Under the pieces are notes generated by a model. It did not search any database and had not been told where the DNA came from. It saw only the letters and a program-made list of their open reading frames with translations. This document shows positions 17,113 through 25,244 of a stretch of DNA of 64,000 bases, piece by piece. Numbering within the stretch: position 1 is the stretch's first letter; the number at the start of each line of letters is the position of its first letter. Origin of the DNA: Lentisphaera araneosa HTCC2155 (GTDB lineage Bacteria; Verrucomicrobiota; Lentisphaeria; Lentisphaerales; Lentisphaeraceae); assembly GCF_000170755.1 (NCBI RefSeq), contig NZ_ABCK01000003.1, forward strand, positions 1 to 64,000, written 5' to 3'. A program made the translations under genes and the position numbers.

Positions 17113-17904
17113 TTACTTGCCGATCTTGCAGAGAGCGAAACGCTTTACAGAAGCTTTAGGGTAAGCTTGTGTAATAGTGATTTTGTCATCCATGATCCAA
17201 GGTTGGTTAACGAGACATACGTCTTTGAACCATTTTTGAACTGAACCATTAATGATTTTGTCAGCGATTTCAGCAGGCTTGCCTTTTGCTTTTTCAGCGA
17301 AGATATTTTTTTCTTTTTCGATGTCTTCAGCAGGAACGCCAGTTTCATCAACATAAGAAGGGTTGAATGCAGCGATGTGCATGCCGATAGCTTTGAGGCC
17401 AGCTTCGTCGATTTCGCCTTCAACGTCAACGAGAACGCCGATGCGACCGTTACCGTGAATGTAAGTGTGGAGTTGACCTTCAGTAGTCCAAGACTGAGCT
17501 GAAACGATCTGCATATTTTCGCCAATAGTAGCGATCATAGTTACGAGGTCTTCTTTCTCTTGACTTGCTAACTCTTCAGTAACGTCGCCGTTAGAGTCTT
17601 TAGCAATAGTCTTGTCGAGGAGTGAAGCTGCATAGTCGCGGAAACGGTCAGTGTTACCTACGAAGTCAGTTTCACAAGAAAGTTGAGTGATAGCAGCTTT
17701 GTTACCGTCAACCTTAGCAACAACTACACCTTCGTTAGCTTCGCGACCAGCTTTTTTAACAGCCTTAGCTTGGCCTCTTTTACGGAGGATTTCAACAGCT
17801 TTATCGAAGTCGCCTTCAGATTCAGTGAGTGCTTTTTTGCAATCGAGGAGGCCGCAGTTAGTAGCTTTGCGGAGTGCAGCGATGTCTTTAGCAGAAATAG
17901 CCAT
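17113..17904 (-). CDS. tsf: Translation elongation factor Ts
   Basis: Nucleotide exchange factor for EF-Tu. The N-terminal UBA-like domain reads IAALRKATNCGLLDCKKALTES, and the diagnostic core is LSCETDFVGNTDRFRDYA. Then come two dimerisation subdomains and the C-terminal module (about residues 240-263). At 263 residues it is somewhat shorter than the E. coli protein. It starts with MAISAKDI behind AAGGAAAAATGAC. A stable UUCG-capped hairpin lies between rpsB and this gene, so the relative amounts of S2 and EF-Ts may be set by RNA processing or attenuation there. Confidence 0.97.
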   Translation of the reverse strand: MAISAKDIAALRKATNCGLLDCKKALTESEGDFDKAVEILRKRGQAKAVKKAGREANEGVVVAKVDGNKAAITQLSCETDFVGNTDRFRDYAASLLDKTIAKDSNGDVTEELASQEKEDLVTMIATIGENMQIVSAQSWTTEGQLHTYIHGNGRIGVLVDVEGEIDEAGLKAIGMHIAAFNPSYVDETGVPAEDIEKEKNIFAEKAKGKPAEIADKIINGSVQKWFKDVCLVNQPWIMDDKITITQAYPKASVKRFALCKIGK

Positions 17905-17930
17905 TTGTCATTTTTCCTTAAGTTTTGTTT

Positions 17931-17950
17931 ATGCGACCCGAAGGTCGCAT
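17931..17950 (-). promoter_or_regulatory. UUCG-tetraloop hairpin in the rpsB-tsf spacer
   Basis: On the minus strand ATGCGACC-TTCG-GGTCGCAT forms an 8-bp stem closed by C(UUCG)G, one of the most stable RNA tetraloops. No T run follows, so it is not a normal intrinsic terminator. A role as RNase barrier or partial attenuator between rpsB and tsf is inferred. Confidence 0.6.
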
Positions 17951-17965
17951 GGTATCAAAAAGTTC

Positions 17966-19003
17966 TTACGCTTTAGCTTCAGGCTCAGCAGCCTCTTCAG
18001 CTTTTTCTTCTTTAGCAGGAGCAGCTTTTTCAGCAGTCTCTTTCTTAGGAGCGGCTTTTTTAGCTTTAGTCTCTTTCTTAGGAGCAGCTTTTTCAGCTTT
18101 TTCTTCCTTAGCAGGAGCAGCCTTTTCAGCTTTAGCTTCTTCAGCTTTTTTAGCTTTAGCGTCAGCAGCTCTCTTAGCTTTAGCTTCTTCAGCTTTTTTA
18201 GCCTTTTCAGCTTTAGCTTTCTCAGCTTTCTCTTTGTCAGCTTTGATTTTCTCAGCTTTTTCAGCTTTGGCTTTCTCAGCTTTGATTTTGTCTTCTTTAG
18301 CTTTTTCAGCAGCTTTAGCGTCAGCAATACCTTTACCCGCAACAACAGCAGCGCTGAGTTGGTCGAAGATAACTTGTACTGAACGTACAGCGTCATCGTT
18401 ACCAGGGATACCGTAAGCAACAGTGTCAGGATTTGAGTTTGAGTCGAGGATAGCAACTACTGGAATACCGAGTGATTGAGCTTCTTTAATAGCGATGTGT
18501 TCTTTGTTGATGTCAACAATTACAACAACTGCTGGTGGTTTTTGAAGGTCAACGATACCAGAAAGAGAGTTCTCAAGTTTAGTTTTTTCACGACGGATTT
18601 GTGAAGCAGCTTTCTTCTTCATTGCGTCGAGAGTGCCGTCTTCTTCCATCTTAGTGTATTTTTTAAGCTTAGCAACACTCTTACGGATAGTAGTAAGGTT
18701 AGTAAGTGTACCACCTAACCAGCGGTATGAGATGTAGTGCATGTTGCTTGCTTTTGCAGCTTCTTCCACAATCTCTTGTGATTGACGCTTAGTACCAATG
18801 AAGAGTACATCGCCGCCATCAGCAACTGTTGAATAGAGGAATTTACAAGCATTATTAAGAGCAACCATAGTTTTGCTCAGGTCGAAAATGTGGATACCGT
18901 TTCTAGAACCATAAATGTATGGCTTCATTTTTGGGTTCCAGCGACGAGTTTGGTGGCCGAAGTGTACGCCGGCTTCAAGTAGGTCAGTAATTTTGATTGA
19001 CAT
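17966..19003 (-). CDS. rpsB: Ribosomal protein S2 with long Lys/Ala/Glu-rich tail
   Basis: The S2 domain is complete in about residues 1-225: LLEAGVHFGHQTRRWNPKM, YIYGSRNGIHIFDL, RWLGGTLTNL and the conserved GIPVVAILDSNSNPD. A tail of about 120 residues follows, made almost only of A, K and E in short repeats (AEKAK, KAAPKKE, APAKEEKAE). Typical S2 is about 240 residues, so the tail adds roughly half again. It is predicted to be highly charged, helical or disordered. The same DNA yields Leu/Lys- or Ser/Phe-rich shadow frames, which are artefacts of the repeats. First gene of the rpsB-tsf-pyrH unit; ribosome-binding site AGGAAGAG. Confidence 0.96.
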   Translation of the reverse strand: MSIKITDLLEAGVHFGHQTRRWNPKMKPYIYGSRNGIHIFDLSKTMVALNNACKFLYSTVADGGDVLFIGTKRQSQEIVEEAAKASNMHYISYRWLGGTLTNLTTIRKSVAKLKKYTKMEEDGTLDAMKKKAASQIRREKTKLENSLSGIVDLQKPPAVVVIVDINKEHIAIKEAQSLGIPVVAILDSNSNPDTVAYGIPGNDDAVRSVQVIFDQLSAAVVAGKGIADAKAAEKAKEDKIKAEKAKAEKAEKIKADKEKAEKAKAEKAKKAEEAKAKRAADAKAKKAEEAKAEKAAPAKEEKAEKAAPKKETKAKKAAPKKETAEKAAPAKEEKAEEAAEPEAKA

Positions 19004-19022
19004 ATCTCTTCCTATTGGTTTT

Positions 19023-19052
19023 GAATGCTTTGGTTTCGGTAGTCAAGCATTC
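19023..19052 (-). promoter_or_regulatory. Inverted repeat in the rpsB leader
   Basis: GAATGCTT and AAGCATTC pair across a 14-base loop, 20 bases before the rpsB start. S2 operons in several bacteria are autoregulated through leader RNA; a role here is only suggested by position. Confidence 0.3.
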
Positions 19053-19083
19053 TGGATTAAATTTTATTTTTGGTAAAGTTAAA

Positions 19084-19350
19084 TTATTTGCTAGCTTTAT
19101 TTAAAGCGAGATTAAGACGTGATTTTCTACGGTCAGCAGTTGCTCTTTTGACGACGCCTTTTTTAACGGCTCTATCGTATGCAGAGAAACAAACTTGAAG
19201 AGCTTTTTTAGCTTCTTCAGTGTTGCCTTCAGTAAGTGCAGCGTTGAACTTCTTTTCAAGAGTCGTGATCGCGCTTTTGCGAGCCTTGTTGCGGACGCGT
19301 TTTTTCTCGTCGGCTCTTATATGTCTTTTCGCAGAAGGTGCGTGTGCCAT
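19084..19350 (-). CDS. rpsT: Ribosomal protein S20
   Basis: A small (88 residues), very basic protein of the 30S subunit that binds 16S rRNA. The opening SAKRHIRADEKKRVRNKARKSAI and the later YDRAVKKGVVKRATADRRKSRLN match the S20 three-helix pattern. It starts behind AGGAATTAA. It lies 80 bases upstream of rpsB on the same strand, so it may share that transcript or be separately terminated; no clear terminator is seen between them. Confidence 0.96.
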   Translation of the reverse strand: MAHAPSAKRHIRADEKKRVRNKARKSAITTLEKKFNAALTEGNTEEAKKALQVCFSAYDRAVKKGVVKRATADRRKSRLNLALNKASK

Positions 19351-19618
19351 ATTTAATTCCTATGATTTTGTTTATAATTATGCTTGTCCTCATGTCCTGA
19401 GACAAAAGGTCGCGGAAAATAGCGTTTCTTCTATGACTTTCAAGCTAGTAAAATACTTTTTTTTAAGTCTGTGGAAATGAAGTGATTTATGTGAGAATTT
19501 TGACCTTTGAATAAAGCTGTTTTTATGGACTTATAATGAAGTGCTGTTAACCCTATATTATTTGCAACATAGAGTTTATATATTAACTTAACTACAATAA
19601 ATAAGTTTAAAGGGTTTC

Positions 19619-20230
19619 ATGAAAAAGTTCATGGTTTTATCGGCGTGTCTCTTATCGGGAGTGTTATCAGCAGAATCAACAGTGGCTGAGCAGGCGGAAC
19701 AGATTTTTAAAGAGCGTTGTACGGCTTGCCATTTGGATGATGGCCATGGCTTGAAATCAATGAAGGTGGCTTCGATTGCGGGTTTGCCCCGCTGGTACGT
19801 AGCACAGCAATTACGGCATTTTCGCGATGGCAAGCGTGGTGCGCATATCAATGACGTGGAAGGCAAGATGATGCAAAGCATGACTCAAACATTAGATGAT
19901 AAGAGTGTGGCTTTTTTAGGAAAGCACATCCAGGGAATGAAGCCCCTTAAAAAACGTCAGACAATAAAAGGAGGCGATAAAGTCGTAGGTGAAAAGATCT
20001 ACAAAAAGGATTGTGCTTCTTGTCATGGAGAAAATGCTGAAGGTGTAAGGAGTTTGCTAGCGCCGCCTTTGACAGTTCAAATAGATTGGTATTTAGAAGG
20101 CCAACTCAAGAAGTTTAATGAAGGCATTCGCTCACATGTTGAGGGGAGCAAGAATCCTACGAAAGATCAAACAAAAGATTTGCTAGCTTATTTATCGAGT
20201 ATAGATAATAGCAAAGATGAGGAAAAGTAA
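19619..20230 (+). CDS. Periplasmic dihaem cytochrome c (c4-like)
   Basis: Electron carrier with two class I haem domains in tandem. A signal peptide (MKKFMVLSACLLSGVLSAES) precedes the haem motifs CTACH (C34-H38) and CASCH (C132-H136). Each domain ends with a Met-containing segment that could give the sixth ligand (for example EGKMMQSMTQTL). The two-domain layout, 203 residues, is that of cytochrome c4. It lies alone between the ribosomal cluster and the convergent FecR-like gene. The partner oxidase is not in this window. Confidence 0.9.
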   Translation: MKKFMVLSACLLSGVLSAESTVAEQAEQIFKERCTACHLDDGHGLKSMKVASIAGLPRWYVAQQLRHFRDGKRGAHINDVEGKMMQSMTQTLDDKSVAFLGKHIQGMKPLKKRQTIKGGDKVVGEKIYKKDCASCHGENAEGVRSLLAPPLTVQIDWYLEGQLKKFNEGIRSHVEGSKNPTKDQTKDLLAYLSSIDNSKDEEK

Positions 20231-20246
20231 GGTAAATCGAAACTCA

Positions 20247-21830
20247 TTAGGGGGTTTTTGATTTCTTATAAAAATCCAAAACTTCTTCAGCTGAAAAAGC
20301 GCGTCGATGAATAGAGAGGAAGTCCACCTGTCCAGGTGTACTTCTGATATCTTGAGAATTTAAAGGAACCCAATTCATTAAGTCGCACCAACCGATAAAA
20401 GGTGGTGTCATTGATTGTTGGTGAATTTTTGACTGCTTGTCAATACTTTTACCATTGAGGTAAAGATGAATTCCTTTTTCTTCTATGTTAAAGGTAAATG
20501 AGATTAAAAGCCACTGCCCAAGGATTTGTTCAGGTTTTAAGAAAATGCTGTTATGGACAAAATTTTCTCGACTATCAATTTTGAAAAAAGCACCTTTCGG
20601 CAAAGTAACATACTGTAAAGTGATCTGATTGGGATCCCATTTTTCACTTAGGAAAATTCCCAGGTGATTGTTGTTTTTATTGAGCTCATCTATTTTTACC
20701 CACATATGATAGGTCATGGCATCGAACTTTTCATTTAGGAAAAATTTGACGCGATCATTGGGGCTGTCGAATTTTAAACTACTGGTACCAGGGAAGCGTC
20801 CTTGATCCCAGTTTGCGCCAATGATTTTACCATGAGCGGGCTCGACTTCACTGCGATGTACTTCTTGGATGAGTTCCTGAGGGTTGTTGATATTTGGAGC
20901 AAACTGATAGAGGAAAGCTGTGTCGGGATCATATTTAAGTTGATGAATATAGCGACGCCAAGCAGCTAGCTTTTCTTTTGAAGCAAGTTGAGCTTCTGCA
21001 CGAACACTTTCGGTGCTTTCGTAAATTTCTTGCTCAATGAATTTTTCATCTTTTAAAGAATAGTTTTGACCTGCATGGATCATTTGCACCAGTTCGCCAT
21101 CAATAAACGCGACTTCTCCAGTGAAGCAGTTGCTCGTTGCAATAGAATCTTCGATGTGAACGCCAAAATCGGCTCCTTGATCACTGAGCTTGCCGTGTTT
21201 GGTGATGACTGAAAAGCCTTTTCTTGCCAATGAAGATTTAAGTCGCATTTTTCCATAGTCTAATTTTAGAGAGCTACTATCGATGAGTTCGATTTTTGCA
21301 GGAGCCTCGACACTGATTTCCATGCCACTACTCATTCCTAGGATAATTTTCCCTTTTTTGAGGGTGAGCCAGCCAGCTTTGAGGTCTTGGCCTTTTTTGA
21401 GGCGAGAATCAAAAGTGTTTATACTTGAGCTAATGGTGGCAATGTGATGTTCAAACTGGCTAGGGATGTCTTCTAATGTGGGCTCAATTTTTTCAGAACT
21501 ATGATTTGATTTCAGAGAACCGATTGCGAAACCCGCAGCTAAAAGGCTGACGATAAGAAATAATTTCAAGAAAAATTTTGAGGACTCTTTGGGTTCTTGA
21601 GGGGAATCGACAAAGCCCAAGACCTGATCATTAGTACGGCGATTTTTTAAACGTTCGTCGAGACTGATGTGTTGATCACGTATGCTGAGAAAGATGAGGC
21701 GAAGCTCTTCGCTTTCTTTGAGTAGGGTATTGAGCTCAAGCACTTCTTTCTCATTGAGTTCAGCTTCATGGGATTGATGGATGAGCTCAAAAAGCCGACG
21801 TGATTGACGGTTAAGTTTTAGTTTTTCCAT
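20247..21830 (-). CDS. FecR-domain membrane protein with C-terminal LamG-like domain (putative anti-sigma)
   Basis: A cytoplasmic N-terminus (about 85 residues) precedes one membrane helix (FLKLFLIVSLLAAGFAIGSL). A periplasmic FecR-like part follows (LKKGKIILGMSSGMEISVEAPAKIELIDSSSLKLDYGKMRL), then a C-terminal concanavalin/LamG-like domain (about residues 330-520: SLKFDSPNDRVKFFL, WVKIDEL, HLYLNGKSID). This architecture is common in PVC bacteria beside ECF sigma genes and suggests a sensor/anti-sigma whose LamG domain sees a carbohydrate. Its ATG overlaps the sigma-gene stop (TAATG). The likely target is the divergent PSD1 locus; all regulation is inferred. Confidence 0.85.
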   Translation of the reverse strand: MEKLKLNRQSRRLFELIHQSHEAELNEKEVLELNTLLKESEELRLIFLSIRDQHISLDERLKNRRTNDQVLGFVDSPQEPKESSKFFLKLFLIVSLLAAGFAIGSLKSNHSSEKIEPTLEDIPSQFEHHIATISSSINTFDSRLKKGQDLKAGWLTLKKGKIILGMSSGMEISVEAPAKIELIDSSSLKLDYGKMRLKSSLARKGFSVITKHGKLSDQGADFGVHIEDSIATSNCFTGEVAFIDGELVQMIHAGQNYSLKDEKFIEQEIYESTESVRAEAQLASKEKLAAWRRYIHQLKYDPDTAFLYQFAPNINNPQELIQEVHRSEVEPAHGKIIGANWDQGRFPGTSSLKFDSPNDRVKFFLNEKFDAMTYHMWVKIDELNKNNNHLGIFLSEKWDPNQITLQYVTLPKGAFFKIDSRENFVHNSIFLKPEQILGQWLLISFTFNIEEKGIHLYLNGKSIDKQSKIHQQSMTPPFIGWCDLMNWVPLNSQDIRSTPGQVDFLSIHRRAFSAEEVLDFYKKSKTP

Positions 21831-22342
21831 TAGGCATCACCTCTTTTGCTACGTACGCAGAGGTAAAGGTTTTGCCTAATTTTTTGCAAAGCTTTACTAA
21901 GAGCATTGGCTGTGGTGTTCTGCTTTTCGGCGAGATCATTAATTTTGCCATCTTCGCAATAACGATATTCGATGAGACGACGGTCGCTATTTTTGAGTTT
22001 ACAGATGCATTCATCTAGAGAGGCTTTGAGATCATCGAGTTGGGATGAGTACTTTTCTGAGGTGTCGACTAGTTGATCAATGCAGTCGGGGTCGAGGATG
22101 AGTTTTTTCGTTTTCTCGTTTTTGCGGTAGTAATTGCGCATTTCATTATAAGCAAATTTATAAGCCCAAGGAAGGAAAGGTTGATCCTCTTTGTATTGTT
22201 CGTGTTTTTTCCACAAAAGCATGGCAGTACTCTGCATGATGTCTTCGGCATCACTAGAATTGAAGACGAGTCGCTGAATATAAGCGCGGACTTGGCCTTC
22301 GTGGCGGATGTAGAGATTAACGAACTGTTCTGAAGGATGCAT
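21830..22342 (-). CDS. ECF RNA polymerase sigma factor, PVC-type
   Basis: A 170-residue two-domain sigma factor. Region 2 includes NSSDAEDIMQSTAMLLWKK and PFLPWAYKFAYNEMRNYYRK; region 4 has LKNSDRRLIEYRYCEDGKINDLAEKQNTTANALSKAL, an HTH that recognises the -35 element. The sequence resembles the small ECF factors expanded in Rhodopirellula, Verrucomicrobium and relatives. It is coupled to the downstream FecR/LamG gene and diverges from the PSD1-DUF1501 operon, the usual genetic context of this group. Confidence 0.92.
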   Translation of the reverse strand: MHPSEQFVNLYIRHEGQVRAYIQRLVFNSSDAEDIMQSTAMLLWKKHEQYKEDQPFLPWAYKFAYNEMRNYYRKNEKTKKLILDPDCIDQLVDTSEKYSSQLDDLKASLDECICKLKNSDRRLIEYRYCEDGKINDLAEKQNTTANALSKALQKIRQNLYLCVRSKRGDA

Positions 22343-22491
22343 AAAATAAATTGACTTTTTCTTTATTATCGTGCCTAAAATAAGAAATCTGCTTCAGTAA
22401 ATGATAAAAAAGTGAAAAAAATTTCAAAAAGCTAGGCAGATTGATGAAATCATTGACGAAAAGAGGTGGAATGAACGAAAAAGGAACCCTA

Positions 22492-25233
22492 ATGAAAAAA
22501 GTATTTATCTCCACCTTCTTACTCTTCAGCCTCGTTTTAGGCGCAGAAGAAAAAATTAGTTTTAATGAACAAGTTCGCCCAATTTTGGCCGACCGCTGTT
22601 ATCATTGTCACGGGCCAGATGCCAAAGAAATTAAAGGTAAGCTTCAACTACATACAGAAGACTTGGCCACGCAGGAAAGGGTTTACAAAACAAAGAGTGG
22701 GCGCGAACGCCGTCGTGATGCAGCGATTATTCCTGGCAAGCCTCATGAGAGTATTGTTTGGCAGCGTCTTATTACAGATGATGAAGATGAGATTATGCCG
22801 CCGATTGATAGCGTTGCAAAGCAATTGACTAAGGATGAGAAAGAAATTATTCGCAAGTGGATTGAGCAGGGTGCCAATTACGAAAAGCACTGGGCCTTTG
22901 TGCCGCCTCAGAAAAAGAAAGTTGATCTAAAGAATGATGACTGGTGCAAAAATGATATCGACCGCCATATAGGTCGCCAACTTGAGGACTTAAAGCTTCA
23001 GCCCAATCCGGAGGCAAGTAAAGAGCAGCTAATTCGTCGTCTTTCATTGGACTTGAGAGGTACGCCACCGAGCCTTAATGAGGTTGATGCCTTTTTAGCG
23101 GATCAAAAAGAGGGTTCCTATGAGCGTCTAGTCGATCGCATACTGGCAGATAAAGCCGTGGGAGAACGCTTGGCTGTTGAGTGGCTCGACGTAGCGAGTT
23201 ATGGAGATTCGCAGGGGCTTTTTGAAGATGGAGCCAGAAGTATGTGGCCTTGGCGTGACTGGGTCATGAAAGCCTTCAATGACAATAAACCTTTTGATCA
23301 GTTTATAACTGAGCAGGTTGCAGGTGATTTACTGCCGAACTCTAGCCGCGACCAAAAAGTAGCGACGGGTTTTTATCGTAATAATCCTGTGTCAAATGAA
23401 GGTGGAATTATCGACGAAGAGTACCTCCTTCAGTATGCTGGAGATCGCGTGCGCACAACCTCAGTTGCTTTCTTGGGCATGAGTTTAGATTGTGCTTCCT
23501 GTCACGATCACAAGTACGACCCCTTAAGCCAGAAAAATTTTTATGAGATGTCAGCCTTCTTTAGAAGTATTGATGAAAAGGGTAAAGTGGGCAAAGGTGC
23601 TGCTGCACCATTTATTAACTTACCTTCTAAAGAACAGTCAGGAAAGAAGACGAGCTTAGAGGAACAGATGGCTCAGCTTCAAAAAGATTTAAAGGCTGAA
23701 AACGATAAGGCAAAAGCTGAATCTATCTTAGTGAAGAAAGTTAAGCTCTTTAGAAATGATAAGTCTCCACTCATTTTAACGGGTGTGAAGTTTTTAGACT
23801 ACGTGGGAAACAATCCAAAAGTGAAAGCCTCTAAAAAAATTAAGTCAGATCCATTATTTCTTATTGATAATAAAGATGAGGTTCGAGTTAATGGTCACAA
23901 GGCCTTTATCGAGTTTGAATTTGAAAAAGAAATTCAAATCTCTGGCTTAGAACTACGAGCGACAAAGAAAAATATACGCTTCTTAAAAGATGCAGAGATT
24001 CATTACTTTGATGCAAAAGGCAAGCTTGTGAATCAGGATAAAATCTTAGAAAGCGCTGAAGTGTTAGTTCGTAAGCCTAATACAAAGAAATACATAAGCT
24101 TATTAGCGCAACTCAATAAAGCTGATCGGGAATTGAAAAATTTGAATGGCACGATTCCGACAACGCTTGTAATGAAAGAGCGTAAAGAGCCGCGTAAAAC
24201 TCATATTCTCGAACGTGGTAGCTACGAAAATAAAGGCGAAGAAGTTTTTCCTGGAGTGCCAGAAAGTATCTTAGTTATGGATCCTTCTTACCCCAAAAAC
24301 CGTTTGGGTTTAGCCAAATGGTTAGTAGATGAACGCAATCCCCTAACTGCAAGAGTTACCATTAATCGTTATTGGCAGTTGCTCTTTGGTCGAGGCATTG
24401 TGAGAACGGCAGAAGACTTTGGACTTCAAGGAGATTTGCCTACGAATCAAGCCTTACTAGATTACTTAGCCGTAGATTTTGTTGAGAATTCTTGGGACCT
24501 TAAGTATATGATCAAGCAAATGGTGATGAGCGCGACCTACCGTCAATCGAGTACCCAAGTGAAGAGTAAAGTCCAAGTTGACGGTGAAAATAAATACCTC
24601 AGCTACTTTAGTAGAAGACGTTTGGATGCTGAGTTTATACGTGATAATGCCTTAAGTATTAGCGGGTTATTAGTGGATAAAAAAGGTGGACGTCCAGTGA
24701 AGCCTTACCAACCCGCAGGGCTATGGAAAGAAAAGGGGAATGCAACCTTCAAGCAAGACAAGGGTGAGGCTCTCTACCGTAAGACGGTTTATACTTTCTG
24801 GAAACGCACGGTACCACACCCTTCAAGTGTTGTCTTTGATGCGACTGATCGAACAACTTGTGTAGCCCGTAGGAATCCGACAAATACACCACTACAAGCA
24901 CTTGTGACTTTGAATGATGTTCAATACGTCGAGGCAGCTAGAGCTTTAGCTCAACGCATGATGCTCGAGGGGGGGAGTCAGTTAGATCAACGGGTTCAGT
25001 TTGGCTGGCGCTTAGCGACCGCACGCAAAGCAAACTCAGCAGAATTAGCACTCTTGAAAAAAGAATTTAATTATCGCTTAAATGAATACAAGAAAAACCC
25101 TGCTTTAGCCAAAGAGCGACTCACAGTGGGAGATTCAGTTCAAGTAGCTTCATCAGATAAAAATGAATTAGCCTCTTACATGGCAGTCGCTCAGTTACTA
25201 TTGAATTTAGATGAAACAATTACACGGAACTAA
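22492..25233 (+). CDS. PSD1 protein: planctomycete-type cytochrome C plus DUF1549 and DUF1553
   Basis: A large exported protein, 913 residues with the chosen start. After the signal peptide (MKKVFISTFLLFSLVLGAEE) comes a c-type haem motif CYHCH (C36-H40) in the domain NEQVRPILADRCYHCHGPDA. DUF1549 follows (LSLDLRGTPPSLNEVDAFL; DVASYGDSQGLFEDG) with a second haem-like motif CASCH (C334-H338, in CASCHDHKYDPLSQ). DUF1553 closes it (NPLTARVTINRYWQLLFGRGIV; RRNPTNTPLQALVTLNDVQYVEAARAL). These proteins are abundant in PVC bacteria and linked to polysaccharide use, but the reaction is not established. The ATG at 22492 follows AAGGA; the frame extends to a TTG at 22441. Confidence 0.93.
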   Translation: MKKVFISTFLLFSLVLGAEEKISFNEQVRPILADRCYHCHGPDAKEIKGKLQLHTEDLATQERVYKTKSGRERRRDAAIIPGKPHESIVWQRLITDDEDEIMPPIDSVAKQLTKDEKEIIRKWIEQGANYEKHWAFVPPQKKKVDLKNDDWCKNDIDRHIGRQLEDLKLQPNPEASKEQLIRRLSLDLRGTPPSLNEVDAFLADQKEGSYERLVDRILADKAVGERLAVEWLDVASYGDSQGLFEDGARSMWPWRDWVMKAFNDNKPFDQFITEQVAGDLLPNSSRDQKVATGFYRNNPVSNEGGIIDEEYLLQYAGDRVRTTSVAFLGMSLDCASCHDHKYDPLSQKNFYEMSAFFRSIDEKGKVGKGAAAPFINLPSKEQSGKKTSLEEQMAQLQKDLKAENDKAKAESILVKKVKLFRNDKSPLILTGVKFLDYVGNNPKVKASKKIKSDPLFLIDNKDEVRVNGHKAFIEFEFEKEIQISGLELRATKKNIRFLKDAEIHYFDAKGKLVNQDKILESAEVLVRKPNTKKYISLLAQLNKADRELKNLNGTIPTTLVMKERKEPRKTHILERGSYENKGEEVFPGVPESILVMDPSYPKNRLGLAKWLVDERNPLTARVTINRYWQLLFGRGIVRTAEDFGLQGDLPTNQALLDYLAVDFVENSWDLKYMIKQMVMSATYRQSSTQVKSKVQVDGENKYLSYFSRRRLDAEFIRDNALSISGLLVDKKGGRPVKPYQPAGLWKEKGNATFKQDKGEALYRKTVYTFWKRTVPHPSSVVFDATDRTTCVARRNPTNTPLQALVTLNDVQYVEAARALAQRMMLEGGSQLDQRVQFGWRLATARKANSAELALLKKEFNYRLNEYKKNPALAKERLTVGDSVQVASSDKNELASYMAVAQLLLNLDETITRN

Positions 25234-25244
25234 GGAGAAATAAG

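Noticed and set aside
17683-18456. Long Ser/Phe-rich and Leu/Lys-rich ORFs over rpsB and tsf
   Set aside because: They are shadows of the Lys/Ala/Glu repeats of the S2 tail in other frames.
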